A stretch of DNA of 64,000 bases from Malachius bipustulatus (Eukaryota > Arthropoda > Insecta > Coleoptera > Melyridae). Positions 1 through 12,919 of this stretch are shown here, piece after piece; within the stretch, counting starts at the first letter, position 1, and every line of letters begins with the position of its first letter. The stretch is taken from the NCBI GenBank assembly GCA_910589415.1, contig OU342635.1, forward strand, positions 40,884,929-40,948,928. Reading direction: 5' to 3'. A program made the translations under genes and the position numbers. Under the pieces are notes generated by a model that had not been told where the DNA came from, searched no databases, and saw nothing but the letters and a program-made list of their open reading frames with translations.

Positions 1-1
1 T

Positions 2-376
2 AGTTCTTTTGACCCAGTCGATTTTTCCAATCGACTTAAATGGCAGTCCGAAGTGAGCAAAGTTCCTAAACTTTATCCCCAAATCCAGGAGAAAATTAGA
101 AAGTCTTTTGAGAAAAATGTTAAGAGGTATAACCTTCGTAGGCGAGAGGTTAATTATCAAGAAGGTGATAAAGTGTGGAAGAAAAACTTCGTTCTTTCCA
201 AAGCGGTTGATAAGTTTTCTAAGAAATTAGCTCCGAAGTATGTCCCGGCTATGATAAAGAAAATTAAAGGTACTGGTAAGGTTGTTGTTCTTTCAGATCT
301 GTCAGGAAAAATCCTGGGAGATTTTCACGTAAGTGATATTAAACCATTTGTTGAGATCCAGAATAGCCAGTGTTAG
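2..376 (+). CDS. Ty3/gypsy-type Pol polyprotein, C-terminal end of integrase (partial)
   Basis: The frame is open from base 2 to the stop at 374-376, so the gene enters from the left edge and only the last 124 residues are visible. They resemble the C-terminal (GPY/F-like) end of gypsy-family integrases. There is a basic segment with RYNLRRREVNYQEGDKVW, then KLAPKYVPAMI, then DLSGKILGDFHVSDIKPF, matching the usual pattern of KLAPK(Y/F)-G-P, a beta-rich stretch, and HV-DLKPF. In the family this tail helps position integrase on DNA or chromatin. No in-frame stop interrupts the visible part, so the copy may be fairly young. No second ORF (env or other) follows; instead about 3.5 kb of non-coding DNA precedes a probable 3' LTR. 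The element runs antisense to the acetyltransferase gene in whose intron it sits. The gypsy assignment is solid, the lineage is not. Confidence 0.8.
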   Translation, partial: SSFDPVDFSNRLKWQSEVSKVPKLYPQIQEKIRKSFEKNVKRYNLRRREVNYQEGDKVWKKNFVLSKAVDKFSKKLAPKYVPAMIKKIKGTGKVVVLSDLSGKILGDFHVSDIKPFVEIQNSQC

Positions 377-1335
377 TGTAGAGCGCGCTTTAGGGGTGAC
401 CTAGTTGTGTTGTATTCAAGTTGGCGCCCCTAGTGTAAAGCTCCGTTCACACGCAAAGGCGAAATACATCCTATTTGTTTGTAGTTTGAGAATTTAGAAA
501 GAATTCGTTTAGTGTGTCAATAGTAAGCTTTTCAGTAAATTTAGTTACGGTTTTGGAGAAAAAGTAAAGGTTGTTTAGAGTCAGGAGTCTTTGTAGAGGT
601 TGAGTCGAGTTTAGAGAAAATCCTTTTATAGGTACTTAGGTTAAAATAATTTGAGACTGGTAACGTTAGCGTACAAATTAAATAAATTTAGCTAACCTAC
701 CAGTAAATGTTGTTGAGGTAGAGGTTGAGTTACACTTTAGTCATGGCCAGACTAATTTGTAAAATATTTTTAAACGGTCGCGTTAGAGCCCCATGCAAAT
801 AAGTGAGCTACGTGACTAGGCGTTGGGTTGAGTTGATTTAGGTGAGTTCTTAATTGAAAATTTCGAGTTCTGTTAGAGTTGATAATTGGCATAATCTAAA
901 TATAAATCTGAGCTGTTATCATCCTAACAGTAACTTTCAGGAACGATCCGTTGAGTAGAGTTGAGAATTGAGGTAGTTATAATATTTTTAGGTTGAGATT
1001 TTGAAGAAAAAGCTCCTGACGATGAAAATCTTTTCCATTCCTTTGATTAAGGTTAAGTCGAGTCAATATTTTTAGCTAGAGTTTGAGATTCAATAAGTAC
1101 AGTTAGTTTAGATTTAAGAATTCTTTCAGTTGACACATTATCTCGAATATCTTTGATGGTGTTTAATTTTGGCGGAACAACATTAACCGGGTGGTTAATG
1201 AGTTATGATTGGAAATTAACTATACAGATTTTGACAAGAAATTTTGAGTTTTAAAAGTCTCTTCATTTGTAAGAACTTTTCAAGTTTGCTCTTTTGAGAA
1301 CATTTGAGTAGTGTGACAGTTAAAAGTAAAAATCT

Positions 1336-1612
1336 TTCTCTTTGAAAATTTTTATTTCCTTAATAATTGAGATAGAGTTCGTTGGTAGGTAAAACCACAT
1401 ATAGGTCCAACGTTTGAGATTTGATTTTCTTTTTGAAAATTTTATTCTATAATAATTGAGATAGAGTTCGTTGGTAAGTAAAACCACATATAGGTCCAAC
1501 AGTTGAGATTTGATTTTCTTTTTGAAAATTTTATTCTTTGAGATAGGGTTCATTGGTAAGTAAAACCACTTCATAGGTCCAATGATTGAGATTTGGTTTC
1601 TCGTTTGAAAAA
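1336..1612 (+). repeat. Three tandem copies of a roughly 90-bp unit
   Basis: The unit contains GAGATAGAGTTCGTTGGTAAG, then TAAAACCACATATAGGTCCAAC, then GTTGAGATTTGATTTTC and a GAAAATTTTATT spacer. Copies begin near 1336, 1436 and 1528. The third differs most, with GGGTTCATTGGT and an added CTT before CATAGG. Confidence 0.85.
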
Positions 1613-2569
1613 TTTTCTTTAGACAATGACAACATCTTTGGGGTTATTTTTGGTACTTTCCACCCTGGTGCTACCTAAAGAGAAAGTATCCAGCCATTTT
1701 GAAAATAGGTCCAGTGGCTGATTTCTTGTATATCTTTCTATACGCTTCTTTCCTTTCCTTTTTCGCCGTTTACGGCACACATATAAGTTCGTCTTTAATC
1801 TTTTTCTATCTCTTTCAATCTAAATTTATAATAATTCATATCTTCATAGCGGGTGAACGAACCACTTTGCAACATATACCATTTCGACATTTAATCTCTT
1901 TAGCCCTTTTTAAAGTAGTATATGCATAATACGTTTAAGAAGCAACATTACACATATAAGGCATGTTCCTATATGCCATCCCTTTTTGGGCCATAATTTA
2001 TAACATCCATTCTAATTATGAATGGCGGTTATCCTGGCCATTAGACCCGTCCCGGTAAATGAGGATTCTCTTGGACTTCTCCATCCATTTAAGGTTGGAT
2101 CCAATTTCTTTTGGTCCTTCAAATATTAATTCAGTTTGGAGAATTATTTCCAAGTTCTTTTAAGTAAAGTAGGGACTTTACTCCCTATATTTTGACGTCG
2201 AGTTCCACCTTAGTCAACATATCAGTATAATTCTGAAGGTCTAACACATTTGTGTAAGTTTTAGAGTAATAATTTGGATTTGAGATAGTTTTGAGTCTTT
2301 GAGTTTAGGTGTCTGGGTAAGTCTCGACGGGTTCTTGAGTAAGAATGGCCGCACAGTTCCAGTACCACTTTGAGTCGTTCAGTAGAGAAATTTAGTGACG
2401 TAGGTCTCAGTAGAGGGAAATCTTGGAAAATTAAATCTGTCTCACTACTGATACTTAGCGTTTGCGTTAAAGAATTTTGAGAAATAAAATCCGAGTTGGA
2501 GTTTCAGAATTTCATCTATTCTTGTGTTTTTGATAACCACTTGACTGAATCTTGTTGAATAATTTGGAC

Positions 2570-2745
2570 GTTTTTGGAAAACAATTTTGACATTTTTGAG
2601 TATAGATAATTTAGATATCCCGATTTTGACATTTTTTGAGTATGAATATCTTCGATATTTCGGTTTTGACATTTTGAGGTATGAATAATTTTGATTTGGA
2701 AGTGTCCAGATCAAAATACTTTGAGTATGAACAATTTTGACATTT
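2570..2745 (+). repeat. Degenerate tandem repeat, roughly 55-60 bp unit
   Basis: Repeated TTTTGACATTTT-GAGTAT(A/G)(A/G)ATAA phrases occur three to four times with variable filler. They lie within the 3' non-coding region of the retroelement. Confidence 0.6.
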
Positions 2746-2939
2746 GACCCGATTTAGACGTCTTGGAGTTTGAGGTATAAGTAGAACTCTTAGATTTAAA
2801 ATTTCTTTAGGCTTTTCTATGTAGAAATTTAGTTTTGGCTCTTTTAGATTTCTCTATGATTTCCTTTGTTAGGAATCATATTTCGCTCCAAAGTCGTTAG
2901 GACGTTACTCTTAACTAACTAACGATCAAGGAAACCTTT

Positions 2940-3705
2940 TAGCTTTTGACGTAAATCTCTAGTCGCAGGGAAACGCACTAGAGGGGTGTATTTTGGCATT
3001 TCCGGCCTCATAAGCGGAGAATTGCCCTGTCGTCTAGTCAGCTGCTTAGCCCCCAGCTGATGAAGTAGGTGGTATTGTCTGGCGACATACCGACCATAGG
3101 GGCCGAATCTTTATGGCTTCGTCATCCTGGCAGTATTGCCAACTCACGAGTTTCGGTCACTGAATTTCCTTGAGGTGTTCAGGCAGACCCAACTCCTTGA
3201 TTTTTTTGTGTGTAGGACGAAGTCGGTAATCGATTGACGACAGCCGGAGTTTCTCCAATGGAGAACTCTGTTTCACATAGTTTTAGTTTTATTTTATGGA
3301 TGAGTATGGTGGTGGAGGTTATTGGTTCTGGTATAGTCTGTTCAACCAGAGGTTAGGGAAAATATTTAGCTTTCTTTTGAAAAATCTTTAGTTACAAGGT
3401 AGTGTACTAGAGGGGTGCATTATGTCATTTCCAGCCTTATAAATGGAAAGGGCCTGCCGTTTAGTCAGTTGTGGAGCCCCCGACTGATGAAGTAGGAGGT
3501 ATAGTCTTGCGACATGCCAACCACAGGGGCCAATTATTTGAGCTTCGCTACATAGGCAAATATTGCCACCATAAGAGTTTTGTCTTTTTGAGTTCCTTCG
3601 TGTTCTCATAAGACTCAACTTACTTTATTGAATTATGTGTAGAGCGGAGTTAGTTTCCGAATAACGGCAGTCAGGTTTTCCTCCTGGGAGCCTGTTTAAC
3701 CTAGT
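2940..3705 (+). repeat. Two direct copies of a 431-bp unit inside the retroelement
   Basis: Copy 1 (about 2940-3290) and copy 2 (about 3370-3705) share CACTAGAGGGGTG / TACTAGAGGGGTG starts (2976 and 3407). They also share CTGATGAAGTAGG(T/A)GGTAT, GCGACAT(A/G)CC and a final CATAGTTTTAG / CCTAGTTTTAG. They differ by scattered substitutions. A short hairpin (GGTAT-TGTC-TGGC-GACATACC in copy 1) keeps pairing in copy 2 through a paired change (GGTAT-AGTC-TTGC-GACATGCC). Confidence 0.8.
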
Positions 3706-3893
3706 TTTAGTAACCAGAGTCCTACTGGCGGTTTCCGAGGTCAGGGCTCGCCCATATTGCTTTGTGTTTGAAACATGGAGTGTTTAAAACTTGTTCTTTC
3801 TGTCTTTTCTTTCGGTTTGTTGGGATTTGTTGATTGTTGATTCGAGAGGAGTTCTCTCGGAAAAGTTTCTTGTGGAGACTTTTCCTTCCTTTT

Positions 3894-3905
3894 TACAAGG
3901 GGGGG
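3894..3905 (+). other. Polypurine tract of the LTR element
   Basis: ACAAGGGGGGG lies directly before TGTGCAGCG. This is the expected plus-strand primer site at the 5' border of a 3' LTR, which begins with TG. Confidence 0.65.
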
Positions 3906-6394
3906 TGTGCAGCGTGCCTTGCACGCTACGTTTTCTTTTTCAAAATTTTAATTCTCGATTTGGAATATTTTTATAAAGTTCAGAAAAGTTATGATTGACT
4001 GTACATTTTCGCTGATGTAGGAGGCTGTATTAGGCAAAGATCACGAACGAACACCTGACAGCTATTAAGAAATCCTTGTCTTTGTTATTTAAGTAAGACG
4101 TAGAAAACATGTCTGGTCGATTTTCTGTCCCGGTTCTGGGTTTTCAGAGTTTGAAAAGTATATCATCTTATGTGAATTAATTTTCCGCATCTAATGAGAC
4201 CACTCTCATCTTGCTACTCAAGATTTCCGATTAGTTATCCAGATAAAACCTAAAAGATTATTTCTTTGGGTGTGGGTTAAAAAAACATGAAAGGATAGTT
4301 GAGGAAACATATAAAAAAAACTTGCGTTTTGTTCTGGGACACGACAAGCCTCGAGTATAAGCGGATTCACGATTGTGAAGTTTAAGTTTGGATATAGGGA
4401 GAACGGGAGAGGTTGGTCGTACTGCCGAGGGTGTACTAGAGTATATGAGAATCGATCCGTCAATGTCGCGTGCGAGTTTTAAGTGTTGCATACTGTCGAT
4501 GATGATATTTGGAGTGAAAGTGGGTCACCAAGTTCGGTTGGACAGTGGTTAAGGCGCATGCGATAGCGTCATCCCAAAAAAATTATAAAGGGAGGTAAAG
4601 GACGCTTCAGGTTCATTTTTCGGTCTTACTGCGGCAGATCATGTAGCCTGTCTACAAGTTCGTAAATTAGTATTAGTCCCTTGTGTAATGGTGAAGTTGT
4701 TTCCGTGAAAGATGCAGTCTTACGTGAGTAATCTTTTGAATTTAATTTTGGTCATCATAACTAATGTTCGCTTTCTTGTCTTTACAGACAAGGGACGTGG
4801 TTTTGGACTTACGTACTACTAGATTAAGTTTTTGAACGTAGTCTTGGACGTAGTCTTGGACGTAGTCTTGGACGTGGGTTTAGACGTAGTCTTGGACGTA
4901 GTTTTGGGACGTGGGTTTGGACGTAGTTTTGAACGTAGTTTTGAACTTTAGTTTTGATTTACTTTTGAGTTTCAAGTTCTAGAATGTTAGGTCCCGACTT
5001 CCAGTTTTGATTTTTAACTACTAATTTCCGATTTCCAGTTTTTGATTTCGATCTTTGAATTTCTAAGTTTTAACTTTTGATTCCTGAATTTTAATTTCGA
5101 ACTTCTAGTTTCTGAGTTTTGAGTTCCAACTTTCAATTTTCTAATTTACACGAAAGTTTACATAAAGATTCGATCATGTGGAGGCTTAGGTAGGTACCTA
5201 CCTAGGTAGGTATACTAACCTGTGTGAAGGGTGATATTTGTGGAAGCTTGGAAAAATAAAGAAGAGTGGTGGAGTTTAGTTTGGAGACATGGAAGGTTTC
5301 ATCAGGCAGAGGTCCTAGCACTTTGATATTTGGTCGTCACAAGGTAGCAGGGAGAGCAGTCCAGCTCATCCGGCACCTGGATCACCAACCAAGGGGTGCT
5401 AACACCAGCACAAAGGCAGTTCCAGTAACCATGCCGGCCTATGCTTTGATCATCGCGCTTAATTAGGTTAGAGGAACCTTAGTTCGTCAGTTTTGAGATG
5501 GAGTTTTGAATAATAAGGTATGTCTTTATGAGTGAATAAACTTTTGCTATTTTCCGACAATCCAGAAAATTAAATAAATTCAAGTACAGTGTTTAATTGA
5601 TTTCATCACCTATGACTTTCTAAGTGAATCTGATTTTTGATAATATGTTATGAACTTTTATTGTGGTCAATGAGTGACTAATGTAATGGTTATGTGTAAA
5701 AATAATTTATTAAATTTATCGTGTGTGTTTAGGATTTCGAGTTGGAGATGATCATTTTCTAAATTAAATTTTGAATTTTAGATTTTGTAGGTAGATACCG
5801 ATTTTTATATTGAAACTTTTGCTTAAGATAAATTTGAATTTTTGATAAATAATCTCTGATCTAACTCCGAGTTCTATTCAGAATCATACCTATGTGTTAT
5901 AGTTTAGAAATTGTTTAATAGAATTTGAGCTTTGGAAATTTTTATCTGAACTATTGAAATGATATAGGTACCTATCTTGAATTTTAGTCAAGTAAGTTTG
6001 ATATTATTGGTAATAAGGTAATATTTATGTTTGAATATTTGAGTCAGGATTACTGATTTTAATTATTAAATTGATTGTTGATATGTAAGATCTATTGGTG
6101 ATTGCCAGTCTATTGTACTGATGATGAAATTGATTTTAATAAATCTTTGTATTAAAATTCAACAATTTTAGAGTTTTGAGAATCAACCCTCCTCATGTTC
6201 TTTTAAATTATTTATTCAATCAGTGGAGTAACATCAAGAATAAGGCGATATATCCTGGTATATTTTGGTGAGGTTTATTAATTTTTGGTTATTGTTTTTA
6301 AAATTGTTAGGAGTTACTACGGGTCCAGTCTGGTTCGGTGAATGCTGGATTTTCCAGAGGAAGGCCACATTTATCTGTCCCGGGCTGGATAATC
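3906..6394 (+). mobile_element. Probable 3' LTR of the gypsy-type element (end uncertain)
   Basis: The LTR starts TGTGCAGCGTGCC right after the polypurine tract. Its first 25 bases fold into a perfect hairpin (AGCGTGC-CTT-GCACGCT). The interior holds a 12-bp minisatellite, T-rich simple sequence, a TACCTACC palindrome near 5190-5215 and AATAAA-type signals near 5535 and 5572. The end at about 6394 (...TAATCACA) is a guess: the 5' LTR is outside the window, so neither the LTR length nor the target duplication can be fixed. Confidence 0.4.
4838..4950 (+). repeat. 12-bp minisatellite (GGACGTAGTCTT)
   Basis: About nine units of GGACGTAGTCTT and variants (GGACGTGGGTTT, GAACGTAGTTTT) run head to tail, decaying at the 3' end. 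The block lies inside the probable LTR. Confidence 0.85.
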
Positions 6395-6705
6395 ACAACG
6401 AATCTTTTGTTTAAGTTTGGTTTTGGTTTGATACTTTGGAAATTTTAGACGATCACTTTTCAAAATTTAAAATTTATTTTCTTTCGACATTTAGAATATT
6501 TGGGTGGGGCATTCGAAATTTGATATGTCCTACTCGACAGGCCAATGTGGCTAATGTTACAAATTTGCCTAGTCACATTGAGATCTGTCAATAGCCACCT
6601 CCTTCTTTTCGGGGTTAAGGTAAGTGAATTATTTTTTTTATTGTTCAAATTTTTGAGTGGGAGTAAGCGAGGGGGAGGAAGGCTCCATATATTATGCAAC
6701 GAGCT
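6395..6705. other. No gene recognised
   Basis: AT-rich sequence between the probable LTR and a hairpin. The reading frames on both strands show no family resemblance. Confidence 0.4.
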
Positions 6706-6800
6706 TATAATGAAGGCTATTAATACGCGAGTATGATGGTTAAGATACGAGCCGTAGGCGAGTGTCTTAACCATCATAAGAGCGTATTAATAGCCATTAT
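6706..6800. repeat. 95-bp fold-back hairpin
   Basis: The left arm 6706-6745 (TATAATGAAGGCTATTAATACGC... ATGATGGTTAAGA) is complementary to the right arm 6765-6800 (TCTTAACCATCAT...GCGTATTAATAGCCATTAT). A 19-base loop, ATACGAGCCGTAGGCGAGTG, separates them. It probably belongs to a small fold-back transposon. Confidence 0.75.
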
Positions 6801-7573
6801 CTGCGAGTTCCATACACTATTTTTTCTACGACCCTTTTTTATTTCATAGAAAAGATTAAAAAATTATATATTTTAACAATGACCCGTGTACAATTGCAGA
6901 TCATTGAGGTTAAGATAGGTTGCTATTTGCTTACGCATATTACCCAATTTTCTGTTCGTCGCTAAGGTTATTCTGCTGAGACATGTTTTAGTATCAAGTT
7001 TAAAGGGCACTACTCACTACTGCGTAATTTTTATTATGCGAAGTTCGAATTCCGAATTTTACGCTTCGATTTTGAGATTAATTAATAATTTTAATAACAT
7101 CGACAGCCATTAATTACGATATTGTATGACTGCGCAACGCGGGTCGCAGCGTTGCCGCTTTGAATACTATATCACGGAGCGCTACGAATGATACCTATAA
7201 TACTTTATCTTCCCATCTTTTACACGATATACCTACTTATCAAATTAATTAAGGTAACATAAAATCTTGATAAATTTTCTTTGAATGTTACTTATGTTCT
7301 AAATTAAATAAACGTTCAGAATTTTTTTTCAGAAATACAGAACTTATATCACAAGGCAATTTTTGTCGTGAGTATGACAACTCTGTGACTTCGGTTGGCT
7401 TGCCGACCCGATCGTGAGCGAAAAGGAACCGATTCGATTGCAAATGCTCCTCTGCCATTGGATAGCTTGACCAGTGCTTTAATGAAAATTTGTATCTTAA
7501 TGAGACCCATTAAAGCACTGGTGATTCGTATTTAATATGCATATTAAAAGTTGGGAGTAGAAAAAAAATTTTA

Positions 7574-7962
7574 TAGGCTTATTTGTTGTCATAAGGGCCT
7601 TCCTTTGATGGGAATAACATGAATTTATTAATTCCAGTGGCGTCTCAGGGGGCTACCTGAATTAAATTAAATGAATCTCAATAATCGATCTGAATTTATT
7701 ACTTGTTGTGTAATAGGGCCTGGCACAGATCTTGATTTTTTTCTTGGAAACAAAGCTAGATACGAGTAAAGCTCGGGGAGGCAAGAAAGTTACATTATTG
7801 ACCGCTTAATCTAAAAAAAAATATAAATTGTCAAAAGAGCAGTGGCGTACCATATAATTTTACCTATAAGTCTCAAGTAGGTAGCCCCTGAGACGCCACT
7901 GGAATTAATAAATTTATGTTATTCCCATCAAAGGAAGTTCCTTATAACGACAAATAAGCCTA
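7574..7962. mobile_element. Fold-back element with 85-bp inverted arms
   Basis: The left arm 7574-7658 starts TAGGCTTATTTGTTGTC. The right arm 7879-7962 ends GACAAATAAGCCTA and is its near-perfect reverse complement. Both contain CAGTGGCGTCTCAGGGG / CCCCTGAGACGCCACTG. The 220-bp spacer has no ORF. A CACCCTGTATA motif at about 8132 may mark a larger host element. Confidence 0.7.
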
Positions 7963-8329
7963 CCAATTATTTAAATCGGCTGAAAGGTTTTTGAGTAATT
8001 AATAAAAAATCGGTTTTTTTTTTTAATTTTACAGCCTGTATCTAGAAAACGAAGCAATCACGATTATATGAAAAATTTTTCTTATTTTTGGCTGGTAAAT
8101 ACGCCCTTAAAATCTTTGCACTGAATTTTTAATCACCCTGTATAATTTAATAAATAATATAATTATAATAAAAAAAATTACTGTAATACTGTAATAAAAT
8201 TTCAGAGTTATTCCCACACTTTAGCAGGGGGTGAAGGAACGAAAAAATAAAAAAAAATAGCATTTTAACATTTTTAAAAACTCATGTACCTACGCTGTAT
8301 AAATAAATTATAAAAAAATAAATAAATCA

Positions 8330-9479
<1,150 letters not shown>

Positions 9480-9480
<1 letters not shown>

Positions 9481-11510
9481 ATATGGTACGTTGTCAAATT
9501 TACAAAAAACTTGTAGCTGCACTAATAAGAAGGAATAGAAAAGTCACTCACTGCCCTTCGCCACCAACCAAACTTTGAGACAAACCATGTGAAAATGAGA
9601 TAAACCAATAAGAATCCTGAACGGCGCTGAATCCTGAAGAATTTCTTTCAAAGACCCTTAATAAAGTGGAAGGTGCATGGGCGCGGTCAAAATGGTTCAA
9701 TAGAAAATTTTGAAAAGTTTAGAAAAGTTCAAATTCTTAAACGTCAAAATCGTCGTCTAAATCCAAAAAATGTCAAAAATGGCGGTTTATTGACAGGGCG
9801 TAAATTTACTTCGCTGCCAATCGCCATCTTATATGAACTCTTCTGAAGGTCGCCATCGTCGTCTAAATCCAAAAAATGTCAAAAATGGCGGCTTATTGAC
9901 AGGGCGTAAATTTACTTCGCTGCCAATCGCCATCTTATATGAACTCTTCTAAAGGTCGCCAACTGTAGCAATGGAAATTTGCTTGCTGTTGAACCGCCAC
10001 CTTTCAAAGACCTTTAATAAAGTGGACGGAGTCTAAAAGTATGAGGCGTTGTCAAATGTGTTAAAAAGCAAAAACCCATCAAATTCTTAAAAGTCAAAAT
10101 CGCCGATGCAATACAACAAATGTCAAATATGACGGCTCATTGACAAGATGTAAATTTGCTTCGCCACCAATCGCCATCTTATATGATCTCTTCTCTAGGA
10201 TCATCAATGAGGGTTAGTCAAATTTGTTAAAAAGAGACAAAACAATGAAAAGCCTGCGACAAACTTGAACACAACTGTCATAGATGTCGGGGAATCACCA
10301 AAAATATTAAAATTTGTTTAGCTAACCGCTAACTTATAAAGAATTGCTTAGATATGTTGCCATATTTTTAAAAATGTTACAGTACCTATGTAGTTCCAAT
10401 ACTTAAACTTTGAATGTAACTACGAATGAATTGGACTAAACATAAAGAAAAGTCATTGATGACAGTTAATCAGAAAGTTAAAAAACTAGTTAATTAGCTT
10501 GTTGATCACAATTTAAGAAAATTAAAATTTGCTCCGCTGGCAACTAATGCTACCTTGCAACCTCTTTGGGAAATATTCAAGGAACGTTGTTTCAAGGCGG
10601 CGTTGTCAGATTTGTTAAAATATTACAACGCTATCATTAAAACCTCTAAATATCAAAGACTAAAAAAGGTTTAAACAAGAAAGCCTAACCTATTTCCAGA
10701 TGAAACAAAACAATGCTTAATTGTTACTTTCCATTTTATAATCTTTCTTAACTGCACTGTAAAATTGCCAAAAAAATTCTTTCAGCATCCATGACAAAAA
10801 TGTATACATCTAAATGACTAAATATTATAATGCAATTTCTTAACAGCAGTAGCAAAGACCGTCGTCCCTCTTAATCGCAACTAGCAAACTTTTTTCACGA
10901 CTTAGAATCAAGCAAACAATAATTTATAGCTGGACGATTATACGGTCTAAATGTCAAACTTCTGTCAAAACATGATCATCAAAGACTGCCTATCAAACAA
11001 TTAGCTACCCTCAGCTAAAATTGTTATCTGTCAATGTCAATCTTTCTCCACGACTCGAAATCACACAACGTTGCCGAATTTCTAAAACATTTTTGACTGT
11101 AACTGGACCAGAAAGGTCGCAAAAATACCAAAAAAAGTCAAAATACGAACGTCAAAGAATCTGTCATTGAAATAATTACCCGTAACTTCTAATCGCCACC
11201 TTGCAATCTTTTCCAAAAACTGTAGAACCAAGCTACGTAGGTTGCCGTATTTAAGAACAATTTATAGCTGAAAGATTAATAATTCTAAAAGTCAAAATGT
11301 AGTTAAAAACATTTACACGTAGTTAAACAACAATCTTTGTCCCCGATTTAAAACAAGCAACGTTGCCGTATTTGCTAAAAATTCCTTGATGCATCATCAA
11401 AGGGTCTAAATATAAAAAAAAAAACACGAACGTCACTTTACGTAAAACCTCTTCCCGAATATGGCGATATTTTCCATTCGCATCGGCAATGAATAACGTC
11501 AAACGATACA
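9480..11510. repeat. Strongly diverged repeat field
   Basis: Phrases of the type CGTTG(C/T)C(A/G)(A/T)ATTTG(T/C)TAAAAA recur near 9490, 10050, 10600, 11070, 11245 and 11365. They sit beside recurring TTAAAAGTCAAAATCG and GCCACC words. The field looks like an old tandem array decayed to partial units, with one recent 106-bp duplication inside it (9749-9960). Confidence 0.5.
9749..9960 (+). repeat. Tandem duplication, 2 x 106 bp
   Basis: Two adjacent units starting ATCGTCGTCTAAATCC and ending AAGGTCGCC are almost identical, differing at only two or three sites. This implies a recent duplication inside the older repeat field. Each unit includes ATGGCGG and GCCATCTTATATGA words. Confidence 0.9.
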
Positions 11511-11559
11511 AACGATGTTTACATCCGATTGCCCATTTTTACACCTTCATATTATTCAG

Positions 11560-11830
11560 ATCCGAAATTAGCGTAACGGCGTGTGACGTCGTTTTTACGA
11601 CCGACCGGCCGCCGGCCGTTCTGTTTTCTGTTTACTCGCATGCCATTCGGTTTGGAAAATCTCCCGCTTTCCATTCATGATCGCCCCGATGAATCGCCCT
11701 CCCCCCGGCGCGCCTCTCCGCAACGGGAAATGCGTGGTCGCGCGAAGAATTATTGAAGATCTATTTCTAGTCCGGAGATTGCAACGACGACGAGAGCGAT
11801 GACGCAACGGGAAGCCTGCTGATGGTGGTA
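11560..11830. other. CpG-rich island in the intron
   Basis: The segment has many CG dinucleotides (e.g. CGACCGACCGGCCGCCGGCCG) against an AT-rich background. It also contains GTGACGTCG, and TGTGACGTC recurs at about 11859. The open frames on both strands here look like by-products of base composition. It is a candidate enhancer or promoter; no motif decides this. Confidence 0.3.
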
Positions 11831-12751
11831 TTTATAGAGATGAAATCTGCATGTCGTGTGACGTCTTGTCTGCGGCCTGCCTGGATCCCTGAAATCTTGC
11901 CTTCCATTATGATACTCAAATCACGTCCTAATCTATCATAGTTTTAATGGACTGAATACGTCACTCCATTTAGACTGTTTGTTATGCTGTCTTTACCTAA
12001 ATGGGAAAGTATGCTGCACGGTATTACAAAAAAAATTCTTGTCTATAGAGTGTCCCACGATTTACGATCCTGTCTATGTAGACTAGTTTTCTGGTCTCAA
12101 ATTCTTATGATTTTGGTTCTAGAAAGCGACTTAGTGACTGCAATTCAATATTAGTTTAAACAACACAGGTGTCCCGTATAAAACTGCCCCATCAAAGGCT
12201 TGTTTAAAAAAGGTTCCCTGTAGCTGCACCTTTCAAATTTCGCGAACAAGCTGTTCTTGTGACTTGATGTCACAGTTTTCAATCTACGGAACTGAAATTT
12301 TGCAGCAGTCAGACAACTGGAAAGAGTTATTGTCTGGTGTTGCATTTGAGAAGTAGCGGTAAGTGGTTTCAAAATGGCGGTCATTTGAATCGTCGCGAAA
12401 ACTGGTATTTTTTTTAACAAGTCGCGGTAATAAAACCAGCTCAATCCAGTTCTAATTCTAACAAAGGGATTCTTCTGACTATATAAGTTTCAAAATCGGG
12501 TAAAAAAATTTTTTGCGAGTAAAGTGGTGGTAATTAAACCAGTTCAAACCAGTTTTCATTTCGCGGAAAGGGCCTCTTCTGATTCATAAGCTCAAAGATC
12601 CGCTCATAAAGTTGAAGAGTTGATCTGAAGTTGTGATAAATTATAATTCCAGTCCAAACAAGTTCAAATTTTAGACATCGCCTGGTTCCCAATCTTCCCA
12701 ACAATATCACGTTGTTAATTTTTGCGAATTTTATTGCACCACTCAAGTTTT

Positions 12752-12919
12752 ATGGGCAAAACAAAAGATGAGACAGCTTCTCATGTGATATTCGAGTGTC
12801 CAGCACTCGCAAGAACGCGCTATGCAGTCCTGGGACCAATCAGTCCCGGGAGCCATCTGGCGAAAAAAACCTTGGTTAGCAGACTGCTGAACCTTGTCAA
12901 AGGAACGGAGCTCTTCTAA
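12752..12919 (+). pseudogene. LINE 3'-end relic (Jockey/R1-like C-terminus)
   Basis: An open stretch reads KDETASHVIFECPALARTRY, then GPISPGSHLAKKTL and a stop at 12919. The (H)VxFECPAL-RxRY pattern is typical of the zinc-knuckle/RNase H-proximal tail of Jockey- and R1-group LINEs. Nothing upstream in the same frame continues the protein, so only the last 55 or so codons survive. Just after it, CTAAATGTGAGAAA and TCTCACATTTAG form a small inverted repeat (12932-13001), possibly part of the 3' UTR. Confidence 0.65.

Larger units (their letters stand above)
377..3905 (+). mobile_element. Long non-coding 3' region of the gypsy-type element
   Basis: Between the integrase stop and the polypurine tract there is no ORF of more than about 80 codons. 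The DNA is T-rich on the plus strand, full of short GAG/TTTGAG/TTGAGT words, and holds three separate internal repeat blocks (1336-1612, 2570-2745, 2940-3705). The region belongs to the retroelement because it lies between its pol end and a polypurine tract plus TG start. A 3.5-kb untranslated region is long for this superfamily. Confidence 0.6.

Noticed and set aside
422..440. TGGCGCCCCTAGTG resembles a retroviral primer-binding site
   Set aside because: It lies downstream of pol and is not preceded by an LTR end, so it cannot be the PBS of this element. Probably coincidence.
3050..3100. CTGATGAAGTAGG in the 431-bp repeats as a possible hammerhead core
   Set aside because: No GAAA follows the hairpin and no stem I partners are present in either copy.
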